Of a stretch of DNA of 64,000 bases, positions 19,101-35,621 are shown one piece after another (the stretch's first letter is position 1; each line of letters starts with the position of its first letter). The stretch is from Haematococcus lacustris. Its lineage: Eukaryota > Chlorophyta > Chlorophyceae > Chlamydomonadales > Haematococcaceae. The notes below the pieces were generated by a model. The model ran no database searches. It was not told the DNA's origin and was given only the letters and a program-made list of their open reading frames with translations. The stretch lies in contig JASKMD010000012.1 of assembly GCA_030144725.1 (NCBI GenBank), positions 1,537,366 through 1,601,365 on the forward strand, in the 5' to 3' direction. The position numbers and the translations under genes are program-made.

Positions 19101-20165
19101 GAAAGACTGGGGTGGGTAGGGAGGGGGAGGGGAAGCAGGCGCACCGGCAGCTCTTACCTGCGCGTGGAGCATGATGCTGGCAGTGTGGGGTGGGGGTGGG
19201 CCCAGCTGCTGCCTCACAGCGTGGTTCTGCAACCATGCAAGCATGCATGCACAGCATGGGCCACAGGATGCCATGCACTTCTTCTAAGCTTGCTCGCACT
19301 TGCATGCATGCGGTGGCTGGTATGGCTGTTTAGCCTTGCTGCCCGCTAGCAGCACCACATAGAACACATGGACCTGCCCAGAGCTGGGATTGCAACGGCC
19401 CAGCCTCAGAGCAACCTGTCTCCCTTGGTGCGTGCCAGTTGACTACGCCAGCTGGTTAGCTTCCTGCCTGCTCTCCAGAACTGCACCACTCCTCCCCTAC
19501 TAACACTGTACCGCATGTGTGCCACATATTGGCTCCATGCTCATGCTCACATGGAGCGTGTAGATGAGGCATGTGCCTGCATGTGTGCATGCTGTTTCTT
19601 TGCCATCATGGGACGCACCGCCCGGGTGAGCAGCAGCAGGCAGTACGGGATGTGCAGCGCGTGGCCCACCAGCAGCGGCGAGAACACAAGCCACCATGAC
19701 CTCACCTCCAGCTGCCCTTGCAACTGTATGCATGCACAACATGCAAGTAGAAAGCAGGCAGGCAGTCAGGCAGGCCAGCAGGCTGCAATGGGAGTTGAGC
19801 GCTGGTGGCAGGGGGTTCATAGCCAGCCATTGAGCACAGCCACTGCTCAGGCTGCCACTTCCCAGCTCAACCTGCTTAACCTCGACACACAATCAGCGAG
19901 ACTGTTGAACATGGCTGGAGCGCCTTCTGCTTTCAGGTCCACAGCTTACCGCGAGTAGCAGCAAAACGCAGAAGATGCAGTTGGGGAGCCACAGAAGGGT
20001 GCCGTGCGCTAGAAGTGTCATACTATCTAACCGGAGTCGAGACGGCATGAGGACTTGTGCTGGCTCGCGGGGGTCGCGGGCTGTGCCTCCCACTCCGGGC
20101 CTGGCTGGATCGGCGGGTTGTCGCAGTGGCGCGGCCCCGAGGCCAGCAGGGCTGTTGGTAGCCAT
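16132..20165 (-). CDS. TMEM185-like multi-pass membrane protein (copy A)
   Basis: Minus-strand gene rebuilt from eight GT-AG exons with matching phases: 20165-19950 (ATG), 19711-19619, 19226-19158, 18819-18730, 18599-18526, 17875-17764, 17112-16966, 16233-16132. About 301 residues are covered; the C-terminus is unresolved. There are six or more hydrophobic segments, among them [58 protein letters not shown] and [20 protein letters not shown]. The recurring pattern 'hydrophobic helix, K/R-x-DG, then (S)W..VF.P.W' is that of the TMEM185 (fragile-X-F) family, a membrane protein family of poorly known function. A second gene with related exons lies immediately to the right on the other strand. 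Introns carry CCCTC and 63-bp repeats. Confidence 0.65.
16592..16951 (+). repeat. (CCCTC)n pentamer array, about 72 copies
   Basis: Lies in the intron 16965-16234 of TMEM185-like copy A, immediately after the donor of exon 17112-16966. One phase slip occurs near 16783. In the transcript it reads as purine-rich GAGGG. Confidence 0.98.
17547..17735 (+). repeat. Three tandem copies of a 63-bp minisatellite
   Basis: Copies begin at 17547, 17610 and 17673 and are almost identical. Each contains GACCCTAACCCTGG and CCCACCCTATCCCACACC. The array lies in the intron 17763-17113 of TMEM185-like copy A. Confidence 0.95.
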
Positions 20166-20888
20166 GTAAAGGTTGTGGCCAGAGCCACGCTGCGCTGTCT
20201 CAAACGCTCACGGGCAAAGTTCACGGGTAGCGGACGAGGAGAACATTCATGCAAAACCCCAAACTTGCAAACTTGCGAAGCTGCATAGACTGACGTGCGG
20301 GTGTCTTGAAACCTTGGCAGCTTGGAGCTAGGGCTGGAGCTGGGTGCACTTGGTGCGATGCTTGCAGGGTCCGGTTCTTTTGCCAGAGGGTGCAGGTGGG
20401 TGTTGGGATGGGGCGCAGGTTAGGTCTGCTGAAAAGGCATCTGCAGGCACACAGCTTGACAGCTATACATGCAAGCTCTCCTGCACCCCACAGGGCTGTG
20501 CGCACACCACTCATGGCAGCACCACCTTTTGCTTGCCCTGATGACTCCTCGGCTGCCCCCTCTGCCACTCCCACTGCTGCCCACCGATGTCTATGTTAAG
20601 CGCTTTGATGGCATTCGCTATAAACAGCCATGTTTCAGTATTGTGAGCTTCCTGAGCTTTGGAGCCAGGATAGACGTGTTGTGAAACAATGGACATGGAC
20701 CTGAGCCATGCCATAGTTGGCATTTTAGTTAGGCATGTTTACAACCAAAAACAATGGTGCCCCTCTGTTGCCCCTCTGCTACTTCCCCTGCTGCCCTCCC
20801 TGCTGCCCACGCTACTGCCCCCCCCCACTGCCCCCTTGCTGCCCTCCCTGCTGCCCACGCTACTGCCCCCTTGCTGCCCCCCCTCCAG
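20166..20888. promoter_or_regulatory. Divergent spacer between the two TMEM185-like genes
   Basis: It should hold the promoters of both genes and the first exon(s) of the plus-strand copy, which I could not place. A plus-strand stretch near 20590-20684 (VYVKRFDGIRYKQPCF, then a stop) has an 'FDGI' motif reminiscent of the family but no supported splice sites. Confidence 0.4.
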
Positions 20889-22370
20889 GCACGGCTGATG
20901 GAGGTGCAGGTGGGGTCCCCCCCTCCAGCCTCTGCCAGCACCGGCATGCACCTGCAGTACGAGCTGGTGCTGCGGATCAGGCTACGTACACACATGTGTG
21001 ACAATGTGACCGCCCTGGTGGAGGCCCTGGCTCATGTGGCTGTCAAGGTAGGGCCCATGTCGCCTCATGGGCCATTGGCAGGGCCAGCTGGGTAGCAGGC
21101 AACAGCTGGCCTTCTGCCCAGCAGCGGCAAGATGAGGGAGAGCAGCTGGGAAGCAGGCATGGCAACGATGGGGCAGGCGTCAGAGTGTATTGGATGAGGG
21201 CAGCAGGCAGCAGCAGGTCTCAGGCACCTCGCAAGCGCCTAGGAGGGCAAGCTCCTACATGCCTCGCTCAATGGCATAGACAGCAACAATTTGGTGGCAG
21301 TGGGTACAGAATTTGCCAATGCCCTTGATAACCACATGTTGCCTGATGTAGAGGAGCTGTATGTATTGTGGGGGGGTATTGTGGGGGGGTATTGTGGGGG
21401 TCTTAATTACTGTAATCGTTACAATTGGTATGGTTGCTTGGCCTTGCTAATTAGCAACTTGGGACATGGAAACTGGCGACATGGCGGCATGTACATCCGC
21501 TAGCCAAAACCTCCGCCTCAAGCCTTCCCGTAACTCTTGCTTGTGTTGTACTCGTGTTGTACTCGTGCTGTACTCGAGGACATGGTCAAAACGAAAAAGG
21601 ACAAATGATGGACATGGGCTTCCTTGCTCCTCTACTGATGCATCTAAGCGAGCACGCTCAATGCTTAAGGCATTCGCAGCCAGGTCGCGAAGAAATGAAG
21701 TGAAGGCAAGTCCGTGATGCCCGGCTTTGGTCTTCATGACGTCGAGGCTGATTCCGTTAACAGAGGAGGCCAACCAGTCCCCCCGGAGGTAAACATGCCG
21801 CAGAGGCCAAACGGACTCGCTCAGCCGTGCCTTGCATGCTGATGTTACATCCTCTCGATGTTGCAGGCTTTGATTCTCACACCCAGCCGGCTCAGAGTGC
21901 GCTCATCAGTGGTTGCTGGATATGCAGCCTCACAGCTGCTCAATGCCATCTTCGTCCTGCTCCTCTTGTTCAAGGTAGCTGAGGGACACAAGTTAGATGC
22001 GCCACGCCCTCACATCAGCTTCAGTAACTCAGCACAGCGCTGCCAGTTGGCCCGGCTTTGACCACCACTCCCAGCCGCTGTTCGACGTGAAATCCCACCT
22101 GGTTTGCATTCCCGTGGCTGCAGCTCGAATATACGTGGCAAGCGTCATGGGCCCTCATCTTTGCCTTCCTTGTGGCAGCTTCTCTATTGGATGTGCCTAT
22201 AAGATGTTACATGCTGCTACATGCGGTGCGTGGCTGGCAGCGCAGTGCAGTCACCCCAACCCAGGCTGTCTTGCTTGGCATGTGCCGGGTGCTGCTGCTG
22301 CCACTGCTGCTGTGCTCCCTGCATCACAGCCTCACCCTCTCCATAGTCAGTATCTATTGCCACCAGCCCT
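20889..22370 (+). CDS. TMEM185-like multi-pass membrane protein (copy B), partial
   Basis: Plus-strand exons 20889-21047, 21867-21974 and 22124 to at least 22370 join in phase 0; the last runs into the assembly gap. Exon one contains LQYELVLRIRLRTHMCD, which matches the segment [17 protein letters not shown] formed by two exons of the minus-strand neighbour, including the preceding P-rich [15 protein letters not shown] stretch. Exon two ends LLNAIFVLLLLFK and exon three continues LEYTWQASWALIFAFLVAAS, the same order as FLLFVAFK then [16 protein letters not shown] in copy A. The two are therefore diverged paralogues in head-to-head order. The 5' exon(s) and the 3' end are not resolved. The intron 21048-21866 holds a short GGGGGGTATTGT repeat near 21369-21400. 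Confidence 0.6.
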
Positions 22371-22870
22371 NNNNNNNNNNNNNNNNNNNNNNNNNNNNNN
22401 NNNNNNNNNNNNNNNNNNNNNNNNNNNNNNNNNNNNNNNNNNNNNNNNNNNNNNNNNNNNNNNNNNNNNNNNNNNNNNNNNNNNNNNNNNNNNNNNNNNN
22501 NNNNNNNNNNNNNNNNNNNNNNNNNNNNNNNNNNNNNNNNNNNNNNNNNNNNNNNNNNNNNNNNNNNNNNNNNNNNNNNNNNNNNNNNNNNNNNNNNNNN
22601 NNNNNNNNNNNNNNNNNNNNNNNNNNNNNNNNNNNNNNNNNNNNNNNNNNNNNNNNNNNNNNNNNNNNNNNNNNNNNNNNNNNNNNNNNNNNNNNNNNNN
22701 NNNNNNNNNNNNNNNNNNNNNNNNNNNNNNNNNNNNNNNNNNNNNNNNNNNNNNNNNNNNNNNNNNNNNNNNNNNNNNNNNNNNNNNNNNNNNNNNNNNN
22801 NNNNNNNNNNNNNNNNNNNNNNNNNNNNNNNNNNNNNNNNNNNNNNNNNNNNNNNNNNNNNNNNNNNNNN
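22371..22870. other. Assembly gap, 500 N
   Basis: Exactly 500 unknown bases, the same as the second gap, so the size is probably a placeholder. It cuts TMEM185-like copy B. Confidence 0.99.
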
Positions 22871-23159
22871 TGTACACGGAACATTGTAAGACTCCTTCCT
22901 AACGGTTACGGTCGGTCTGCCTCTAACACCTACGGTCCTACGGTTCTCCACGGTTCTTAGTGAATTCGGTCGCTGTTGCTTTACAAGCAATAGTAAGTCA
23001 GCCATAGCAGTTCTAGCTCCGGCGTTAAGCTGAGACCCTAGCCGTAGTTAGCGCTACGAGACTTCTAGAGGCCGTCCTTAGGCTGAAAGAAGTCCTTAGA
23101 CCATTAGCGCTTGCATTTACGAGTTTTCCGGGCCCACGCATTACAACTGTTGCAACAGC

Positions 23160-23573
23160 CACACCACTGTCGAGGAGGCTGAGAAGCTATCTGTCAGGGA
23201 GCTGCAAGCTTACCTTCGCTTCCACCAGCAGGAGCTTATGAAGGGGTGGCTGAAGCCCAAGCTGAAGGGTCTTGTCATGGCCCATATCTGCAACACAGTA
23301 GCCGCCCTGCATGGCGATGAGCTGGAGGCAGCAACAGGTGCCGGTGCTGGTGCCGCCCCTGACCTGCCCCCCCCTCCTGCTGCACCCCCCTGGCAGCAGC
23401 AGGCAGCTGGTGCTGGTGCTGCCCCTGGGCTGCCCACCCCTCCAGCTGAGCAGCAGGGGTCAGGGGTCAGGGCGGAGCTGGACACCAGCTCGACACGCAA
23501 GCGGAGGGCGGGCGGGAGGAACCGGACCCAACAAGTCGAGCAAGGTGACGTAGCAATGGCCTACACACCTTGA
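23160..23573 (+). CDS. Repeat-borne ORF with SAP-like helix pair
   Basis: The open frame reads through LSVRELQAYLRFHQQELMKG and KPKLKGLVMAHICNTVAAL, then a P/A-rich linker and TRKRRAGGRNR, ending at TGA 23571-23573. The first 40 residues resemble a SAP helix-extension-helix, a DNA-binding fold, but the match is by eye only. No start is evident; the first ATG (23238) is inside the domain. Part of the sequence recurs inverted at about 36104-36200, so this is probably a piece of a mobile element. 22871-23159 shows nothing recognisable. Confidence 0.35.
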   Translation, partial: HTTVEEAEKLSVRELQAYLRFHQQELMKGWLKPKLKGLVMAHICNTVAALHGDELEAATGAGAGAAPDLPPPPAAPPWQQQAAGAGAAPGLPTPPAEQQGSGVRAELDTSSTRKRRAGGRNRTQQVEQGDVAMAYTP

Positions 23574-24015
23574 GTGGCCTTACCGAGTGGCCAGGTAGTA
23601 GGTACTACTCACGAAGCGGTCAAGCAATGCAGCAGCGTTGTATACTTCCGAGCATGGGTGGAGGGGCGTCGTTACATCGGTTTGGCGTGCCATGTGCATC
23701 GTTTTGACTGCGGCGACTGTCCCTGACTGTTTGCAGAGGCTACTGGGCCACGTCGGTCGCGGTAGTCTCTCGCGGCGAGGTCCACATGAGCAAAACTGGC
23801 ATGCATTTGAATGTCAAGATTTGAGCCGCCTTAGCACTCAGCACACTGCACAATATTTAATGATACAAGCTGCACCGCATAGCTGACAGAGTCCTCTATC
23901 CAGGGATGTGCGAATCATAAATAGAAACCACGTGGCTGAGACGCGGCGTCGTTTTGATTACCAGGGGTCGGTTTCCGATCATTTCCAGCCATTTTTTGAA
24001 AGTTGGGGTCGCCTG
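23460..24015 (-). repeat. Dispersed repeat R, copy 1 (3' part of LINE-like element)
   Basis: This block recurs inverted at 35622-36200 and, in part, in the same orientation at 24592-24850. Translated pieces such as SEHGWRGVVTSVWRAM and RRGPHEQNWHAFE at 23641-23886 match minus-strand pieces at 36003-35755 with about 80 percent identity by eye. On the minus strand it directly follows the reverse transcriptase remnant, so it may be that element's 3' region. Confidence 0.8.
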
Positions 24016-24552
24016 AGCCCCATACCTGGCTGCCATACAGCCCCAATGGAAGCACGAACACTCTAATGAGGTGACACAGGGCATATGGATCATGCAGGAC
24101 CCCATACTCTCTGGCACGTTTGCACGCCTGGCGCATGGCGAGGAACATGCCAGCCCTCATGTGAGTGGCAGCAAAAGCAGGGGTGGCGCTGGGATTGAAG
24201 TGCATGCCTAAGTACTTGAACTCTCTCACCACAGGCAGGATCTCATGCTTGTACCCCAGCTAGGTGCTGCAGTTTGTGAGTTGCCATTGAAGACCATCAC
24301 CTTTGACTTGCCCACATTGACTGTAAGGTGTTTCCTATCTGCAAAGCCTTGTAGCTGGCAGACCAGCCGCTGCAGCCCGTGGGGCGAGGTGCTCACTAGG
24401 GTCAGGTCATCAGCATACATGAAGTGGGTGACAAGTGGGTGACAGTCAGGAGTCCCCAACATGGGGTTGGTAATCTTCATGCAAGTACTCGCACCAGAGT
24501 GCACCGATTCCGGTAGCGTTTGTTGCATTGGCACCTGCAAATTACTCCGCAT
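23915..24552 (-). pseudogene. LINE-type reverse transcriptase remnant, frameshifted
   Basis: Minus frame 24552-24226 contains HFMYADDLTLVSTSPHGLQR, the YADD box of RVT_1, followed by LTVNVGKSKVMVF. A second minus frame, 24232-23915, continues with EFKYLGMHF and FVLPLGLYGSQVWG, the usual downstream part of non-LTR RT. The two parts are in different frames, with the shift near 24250. The N-terminal RT motifs and endonuclease are absent. It is a decayed non-LTR retrotransposon copy. Confidence 0.8.
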
Positions 24553-24591
24553 CTACTGGCAAGCGGCGCGTTAATCCTTGCATCAGAGTCA

Positions 24592-24850
24592 ATGCCGGTC
24601 GCGGCGAGGCCCGCATGAGCAAAACTGGCATGAATTTGAATGTCAAGATTTGAGCCGCCATAGCACCCAGCACACTGCACGGTATTTAATGTTACAAGCT
24701 GCACCGCATAGCTGACAGAGTCCTCTATCCAGGGATGTGCGAAACATAAATAGAAACCACGTGGCTGAGACGCGGCGTCGTTTTGATTACCAGGGGTCGG
24801 TTTCCTATCATTTCCTGTCATTTTTTGCTAGTTGGGGTCGCCTGGGTGGC
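24592..24850 (-). repeat. Dispersed repeat R, copy 2 (partial)
   Basis: Repeats the part of 23745-24015 that contains GAGCAAAACTGGCATG, CCTCTATCCAGGGATGTGCG and ACCAGGGGTCGGTTTCC, with a few substitutions. It lies just upstream of the HSP70B promoter region. Confidence 0.85.
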
Positions 24851-25140
24851 TGTGGTCTGACGCCGGTCACATTGGGCATCCGCGGGCAAAGACTGCACAA
24901 GAACCGCTGCATCTTAACCTCCAGCACCAAGATAGGCTAGCCCCATTCTGTAAGAGATCGGGCTGGGCTGGGTTGGACTGGGCTGGGCTAAAGAAAAGAA
25001 ACGCCGGAGAGCACATGCTTCAGCGTATCGCTGTGTTCTTGCCTCACCCAACAGCTCCACCATGCTGTTGCCTTGGCTCGGCGGTGTAGGCCAACACATG
25101 AAGCAGGATGACATTAACCTTTGCTATGCTCGCAATTACT

Positions 25141-25150
25141 AGAAACTTCC
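25141..25150 (+). promoter_or_regulatory. Candidate heat-shock element AGAAACTTCC
   Basis: This is an nGAAnnTTCn inverted pair about 190 bp upstream of the HSP70B start codon. HSP70 genes of green algae are HSF-driven, so placement is sensible, but only two of the usual three or more pentamers are seen. 24851-25139 otherwise holds a GGGCT-rich stretch (24960-24990) and no gene. Confidence 0.45.
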
Positions 25151-25339
25151 TCACGCAGCACTGCAGCATCAGAGGCGGCACGTTCACGCACACTGAACAT
25201 CATATGGGATTAGGTTGTGCTTCCAAATTTGTTTCCATGGTCACACGTGCCGTTGCTGTGGCGGCAGCAGCACCAACGAAGCCTTAAGTTTCTTGCACGG
25301 ACTACAGCCCGCACGTTTACAGCAGCCAACGCAAGAAAA

Positions 25340-30745
<5,406 letters not shown>

Positions 30746-31109
30746 AGGGTGGGAGTGGTGGGATTGAATGGGTGGGATACGAACGGGATTTGAATAGGTT
30801 GTGATTGTGAACAGCTTGTTCAACATTGTTGTATGGATGATGTATCTAAGGCAATATCTCTAACGATGTGTCCGCGTCGTAGCGTGCTGCAGCAGCATAA
30901 ATGGACAGATGTTGCAGGCTGACATACGTCGCAGAAAGGTTGATGTATTGTATAGGTCGATACATTGTCTGAAGCAACATCGTTGGCGTGCTAGGCAAAT
31001 AGACAAGAAAAATCAAAGGTTACTTATAACTTCACAATGCGCGACTGTAACAGTAAAACTGCTGCCGCACTACATTCTACGCTGATAATTCCCGCCGTCG
31101 GGCTTACAC

Positions 31110-31114
31110 TGTAA
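31110..31114 (+). promoter_or_regulatory. Candidate poly(A) signal TGTAA for HSP70B
   Basis: It lies 365 bp after the HSP70B stop codon and is the nearest TGTAA seen. The duplicate copy has the same motif at 44718-44722. 31535-31690 is a diverged piece of the LINE-like sequence at 24460-24600 (shared CCCAACATGGGGTTGGTAAT). Confidence 0.5.
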
Positions 31115-32328
31115 GTTTCGAGTCAAATGATTTGATGTGGTCTGTCTGGTGGGCATGGTTGGGTGGTTTGGCCAGAACTGTACTCATCTCCCGTGGGCAC
31201 GGGTGTGAACATAGCAGCGGCCATGGCCTGGTTGAACAACTGCGAATGGTCAGCGCGGCTGATATGTCCTGATCGTAGAAGCTGATGCCTTTGCTTGTTG
31301 AGCGCATCCAGCCCCCTGATCCGGGACCGCGTTGCCTTTCCTGTGCACCGGGTGCAGCCACCTGCTGCAACCCAAATGGTAGGTTATGTCCAGATCGTTC
31401 AAGGCTTTGTCTGGGCTGGTAGATAATCCTGTACTCCTGAGGCTGAGCTGTTGCACCTATCAAACGACCACTCCCACAACGCGAATCTACGATGTATTTG
31501 TCAGCTGGTGTACCGCTGTATGTCTCTCACTCAGGCGTTCCCAACATGGGGTTGGTAATCTTCATGCAAGTGCAGCCCATCGACTCCATCATTTGATGTA
31601 ACGTTTGCTGCGTCTGCTGCAATGCGATAATGCGCGTTTAATGTAAGACTGGAATCGCCATCAGAGTCTTTCGAAGCGGGCAGTTACATGTGACCCCGGA
31701 TGTGTCCCAATTGCAGACCGTGGTTAGCTACACTGGTAAGCTACGTCCTTGGCTATCCGTTAGCGGTGCACGACATGTCGGTGGCGCACACCACCGAAGT
31801 CCGGCAAACATGGCTGCGCGAGCTTCCTGATGGTGCAGGCCGCTTGGCGAGGATGTGATGATACCCTTAAGTGTTTACCGCAGCGCTACCTCGCTATAAT
31901 GGTGGGCGCCAGGCCAGCAAACCCACCCACCCCTCAACATCTTTGCTGCTTTTTGCCACCGCCGCTGAGCTCCAGCCAAACTCCATACACTCTTGTTCAA
32001 GATGACTCTTACGTGCATCACAAGAACAAAGAAACATAGATATTGGATTTACGCACGATGATTGGGACCACTCCAAAGGCACATCAATTGTTGGCTGCAG
32101 GTGTATGATGAGTGGGCACCCCCCTCCACCACCCCCTTCCAGTCCACCCAACCCTACTCCCCGCCTATCCCCGCCCATCCCATCTCTCCAGCCCTCCTCC
32201 CACCCACTCCCTCTCCCATCTCTCCCGCTCTCCCATCTCTCCCGCTCCCTCTCCCATCTCTCCCATCTCCCCAGCCCTCCTCCCACCCACTCCCACTACC
32301 TCCCACCCCTTCACACACCCTGCAAGCC

Positions 32329-33100
32329 ATGGGCAAGAGGCCGAGCAAAGCTCTCCGTGCCCATCTGAAGGCGTTATGTAGCTCTCCCCAGGCGGGCCAC
32401 CGCCACTGCCCTAATGGTATGAAGGCTGCGGTGGGCCGGGCACATGCTAAGGTGCAGCGGCTGCGGGATGTGGAGCAGTCCCTTATGGGCACCGTGGATG
32501 GGTTGCAGGGCGATCTGAACGACCTGCAGGCAGCGCACCAACGCCTTCAGGATGAGCAGGTGGCATCCAGAACAGCAGCTACCAATCACTCCCTACGGGC
32601 TGCTCGACGCTGCCTCCAGGGTCAGGTGCATATGTACCGGCACAAATGCCGCCCCCACCACTCCCCACTTACCTTCAAGCAGAGGCAGCAGCTGCTGGTT
32701 TTGGAGCAGCACCCCGTCTCAATGGAGGTGTTGAGGCGGTGTGCAGAGGCTGGCTACGGAAGGCTGGATAGCCATGGCCGGCCCATGGGCAGCATGGCAG
32801 AGCAGCTCAGCCCAGCCGGCCTCGCACCCTCACCCTCACCAACAGACATCTTCATTCCAACTCAAGAGGGCCCTGTGGGGAGGCCAGCCGCCAGGACTGC
32901 ATCCTATAATGCTCACCACTGCTTGAGCACCGTCAGGTTGCATCTAGAGACCGGTGTCAGCCGCCGTGCCCTCTCCAAGTGCCGGCAATTCTTCGTCTCT
33001 GAGCAGTGCGTCCTCCCCAACCCACACCAGCCAGGCAAGACATCCACAGTTGGGCGTGAATTCCACATCGTGTCCACCTACATGCGGCGCAAGACCCTTG
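32329..33100 (+). CDS. Unknown coiled-coil gene, first clear exon, copy 1
   Basis: Exon from ATG 32329 to a GTAAG donor at 33101, 257 codons plus one base. It begins MGKRPSKALRAHLKALCSSP, has a helical segment rich in L, Q and A at about residues 35-100 (probable coiled coil), then a C/H-rich patch (YRHKCRPHHSP) and a conserved-looking end with LETGVSRRALSKCRQFFVSE and GREFHIVSTYMRRKTL. I do not recognise the family. An identical exon lies at 45937-46708. After the donor, copy 1 and copy 2 differ, so at most one copy keeps its original 3' exons. It may belong to a mobile element. Confidence 0.5.
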
Positions 33101-33635
33101 GTAAGATGCAAAGGGGAAGGCAGGGTGGCGTGGGTGGGAAGGGGCTGGGAGAGAGTGGAAGGGGGTGGAAGGGGGTGGAAGGGAGTGGTAGGGGGTGGGA
33201 GGGGGGGGCTGAAGGGGGGGCTGAAGAGGACTCTGGCGGGTCTTGCAACACGCTGGTGCAGGCAGAGCTGACCCGGCTGGTATGCAACTCACACTGCTTG
33301 CATGCTTCCCGTAGCGTCTGCTTGACAGGAACACTCCTGCTGCCAATGGTGCCGCTGCCGCTGAGCCTGCTTCCCCATCAGCCACTGTTAAGGCCCCTGC
33401 GGTTAGAGTTAGGGTTCCTTGAAAGGTCTGCAGCCACTGCACACAAGAAACGGTTAGATGTACGTAGATCCAAAGATACCTAGATACACGGACCAACCCC
33501 ATGTTGGGACCTGCCGGCCCGGGAAGGTGCAGGGAGGCTACCGAATCACACTGTCAACTAAACGGCAGAATCATCCTCTGAAAGAAACAGGCTAGTCAAG
33601 CATCTACCTTGAAGCCTGCTGCGGCCCGCATCAGA

Positions 33636-35553
33636 ATGTCGCGCACGAATGTTGCACGGTTAGGTTTTGGCTTACTCGCTGCCCTGTTCGCAGCGTCCGT
33701 TCCGCGATCAACTGCACGAGGTGAGGAGGGCCAGCAGTTGTGTCACAGTTTAGGGGGCTGGGCTCCAGGTGGGCCATGCAGCCAGCCCGTTTCCTAAGAG
33801 GGCACGGAGGACACAGAGGACCCCACCGTACCTGGCAGTGGCGGGTCACAGGGGGTCAAAACCACCACACACTCATGTCGAGACATCCATGCTGAGGTGT
33901 TGACAGGGGTCCAGAGCAGGGCAGGCACCACACTGGGGAGCCCTGGCGCCCCCAACTGGCCTGCGGGACCCCTGTTGAGCACCAGCACCACAGGCCACAG
34001 CCAGCAGCCACAAAGACACAAGCAGGCACGACAGGCCACAGGGGCTGGCACACACATCCCAGTGGCTCTATAGCTCAGCACTCCCCACCGCCATGCACAG
34101 CCTGCACTGACATCCGTAGGGGTCAAGGTCTACACCTCCCATATCCAACTTTGCCGTGCCCGCTGCGGCCTAGAAGCATACAACTCTGGCCATCCTAGAT
34201 TTGCCCTGAGACATGCACTTGAAGATGGGCAAGCTGTCCAGTGAGGTGGCAGCCTCTCAAGCTTTGTCTCCTGCGCTGCTTTGTGGGCAGCCTGCCCTGA
34301 CTTGTCCGAGGGATGTTTTGTGACTCATACAAACAGTGTGACTGTCATCATCTGGTATGGAGGATGCGGACCAAGTCAACAGTGCTGGCTGCCAGCAATG
34401 TGGTGCAGGCCCTCGGCCCTCATCCTCCACAACTGCTTCTGGCATGCCGTGCACGCCTGCCCACAGGCCTGCTCTTCAGCCCCTACAAGGACGTCACCAT
34501 CAACATGGAGTGGAACACCAAAACCATCTCCTCCCTCCTCACCGGCTCCCGCCAGCCCGTCACGCAGGTCATGCCTCCCGGCAACCGGGTGCTGACCTGG
34601 GCCTTTGCGACTGGCGAGTGCGGCAGCGAGAACTGGGGCGGCGTGCCCGGAGCTCAGCTGGCCGCGGCCAATGTGCAGGCATTTGTGCAAGCCGGCAAGC
34701 AGTACATCATCTCGACGGGCGGTGCGGCAGGGGCGTTCACATGCGGCTCCGATGCCGGCTTCGCCACGTTCATGAACCGCTACAAATCGGCGGGCATGCT
34801 GGGGGTGGACTTTGACATCGAGGCGAAACAGTCCCCCGCGGTCATCAAGAACCTGGTGGCGCGTGTGAAAACGGCCCGGGCCGCATTCCCGGGCATGCGC
34901 TTTTCCTTTACGGTGGCCACCCTGGGCGCAGCCAGCAGGGGGAACCAGCTCAATGCGCAAGGGTCGGCTGTGCTGCAGGCGCTAAGAGACAGTGGCATGG
35001 GTTGGAATGGGTTGCTGGTGAACCTGATGGTCATGAACTACGGCGGTGCGAGCGTTTGCACCCTGGCCAGCAATGGGGGTTGTGACATGGGACGCTCTGC
35101 TGTGGTGAGTGAAGGGCGGGTCTGCCTGCATGGCTGCCTGGCTGGTGGAGGGTGTGTCCAGCCACCACTTGGCATACATGACGTGGTGCGGTGTGAACGT
35201 TGTTGCTGCTATGGTTGTTGCGTCAACCCTGCTTTGGCAGGAATGTTAGCCTTGTGGCTGCTGTCATGCTGGTGCAGAATGCGGCCAGAGCCCTGAATGC
35301 AGCATGGGGCGTGCCCTACTCCAGCATTGAGTTGACGCCCATGATTGGCGGCAATGACATCACCAGCGAGGTGTTCAAGCTCAGCGATGTCCAGGTCGTG
35401 ACCCAGTTTGCTAGGGCAAGTGGGCTGGCTGGGCTGCACCTCTGGTCCCTAGACCGGGACACGGACTGCCCCCCAGGGCCAGCCTCACCCACATGCAACA
35501 GCTATGGCCAGGCAGGGGTGCTGGGCTTCACCAGGGCGTTCATGGCTAGTTAA
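33636..35553 (+). CDS. Secreted GH18 chitinase-like glycosidase
   Basis: Three exons, 33636-33720, 34467-35104 and 35278-35553, agree in phase and give 332 residues or slightly fewer. Exon 1 codes a signal peptide (MSRTNVARLGFGLLAALFAA...). Exon 2 has GVDFDIEA, the D-x-D-x-E core of glycoside hydrolase 18 with its catalytic glutamate, preceded by GKQYIISTGGAAGAF (the SxGG strand) and followed by VNLMVMNYGG. Exon 3 ends GLHLWSLDRDTDC, the last barrel strand with its tryptophan, plus TCNSYGQAGVLGF. It probably hydrolyses chitin or a related N-acetylglucosamine polymer outside the cell or in a vacuole. The intron 33721-34466 has no recognised content. The gene sits intact between the two copies of the segmental duplication. 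Confidence 0.85.
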
Positions 35554-35621
35554 GATCTGTGATCTTTGCCACTGCTAGATTTGTGTGGGGTGAAGGCGTT
35601 GGATCAGATCGAGAGGCCCGT

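Noticed and set aside
25217..25339. Upstream in-frame extension of HSP70B
   Set aside because: No ATG in frame (only GTG); the ATG at 25340 gives a normal-length transit peptide.
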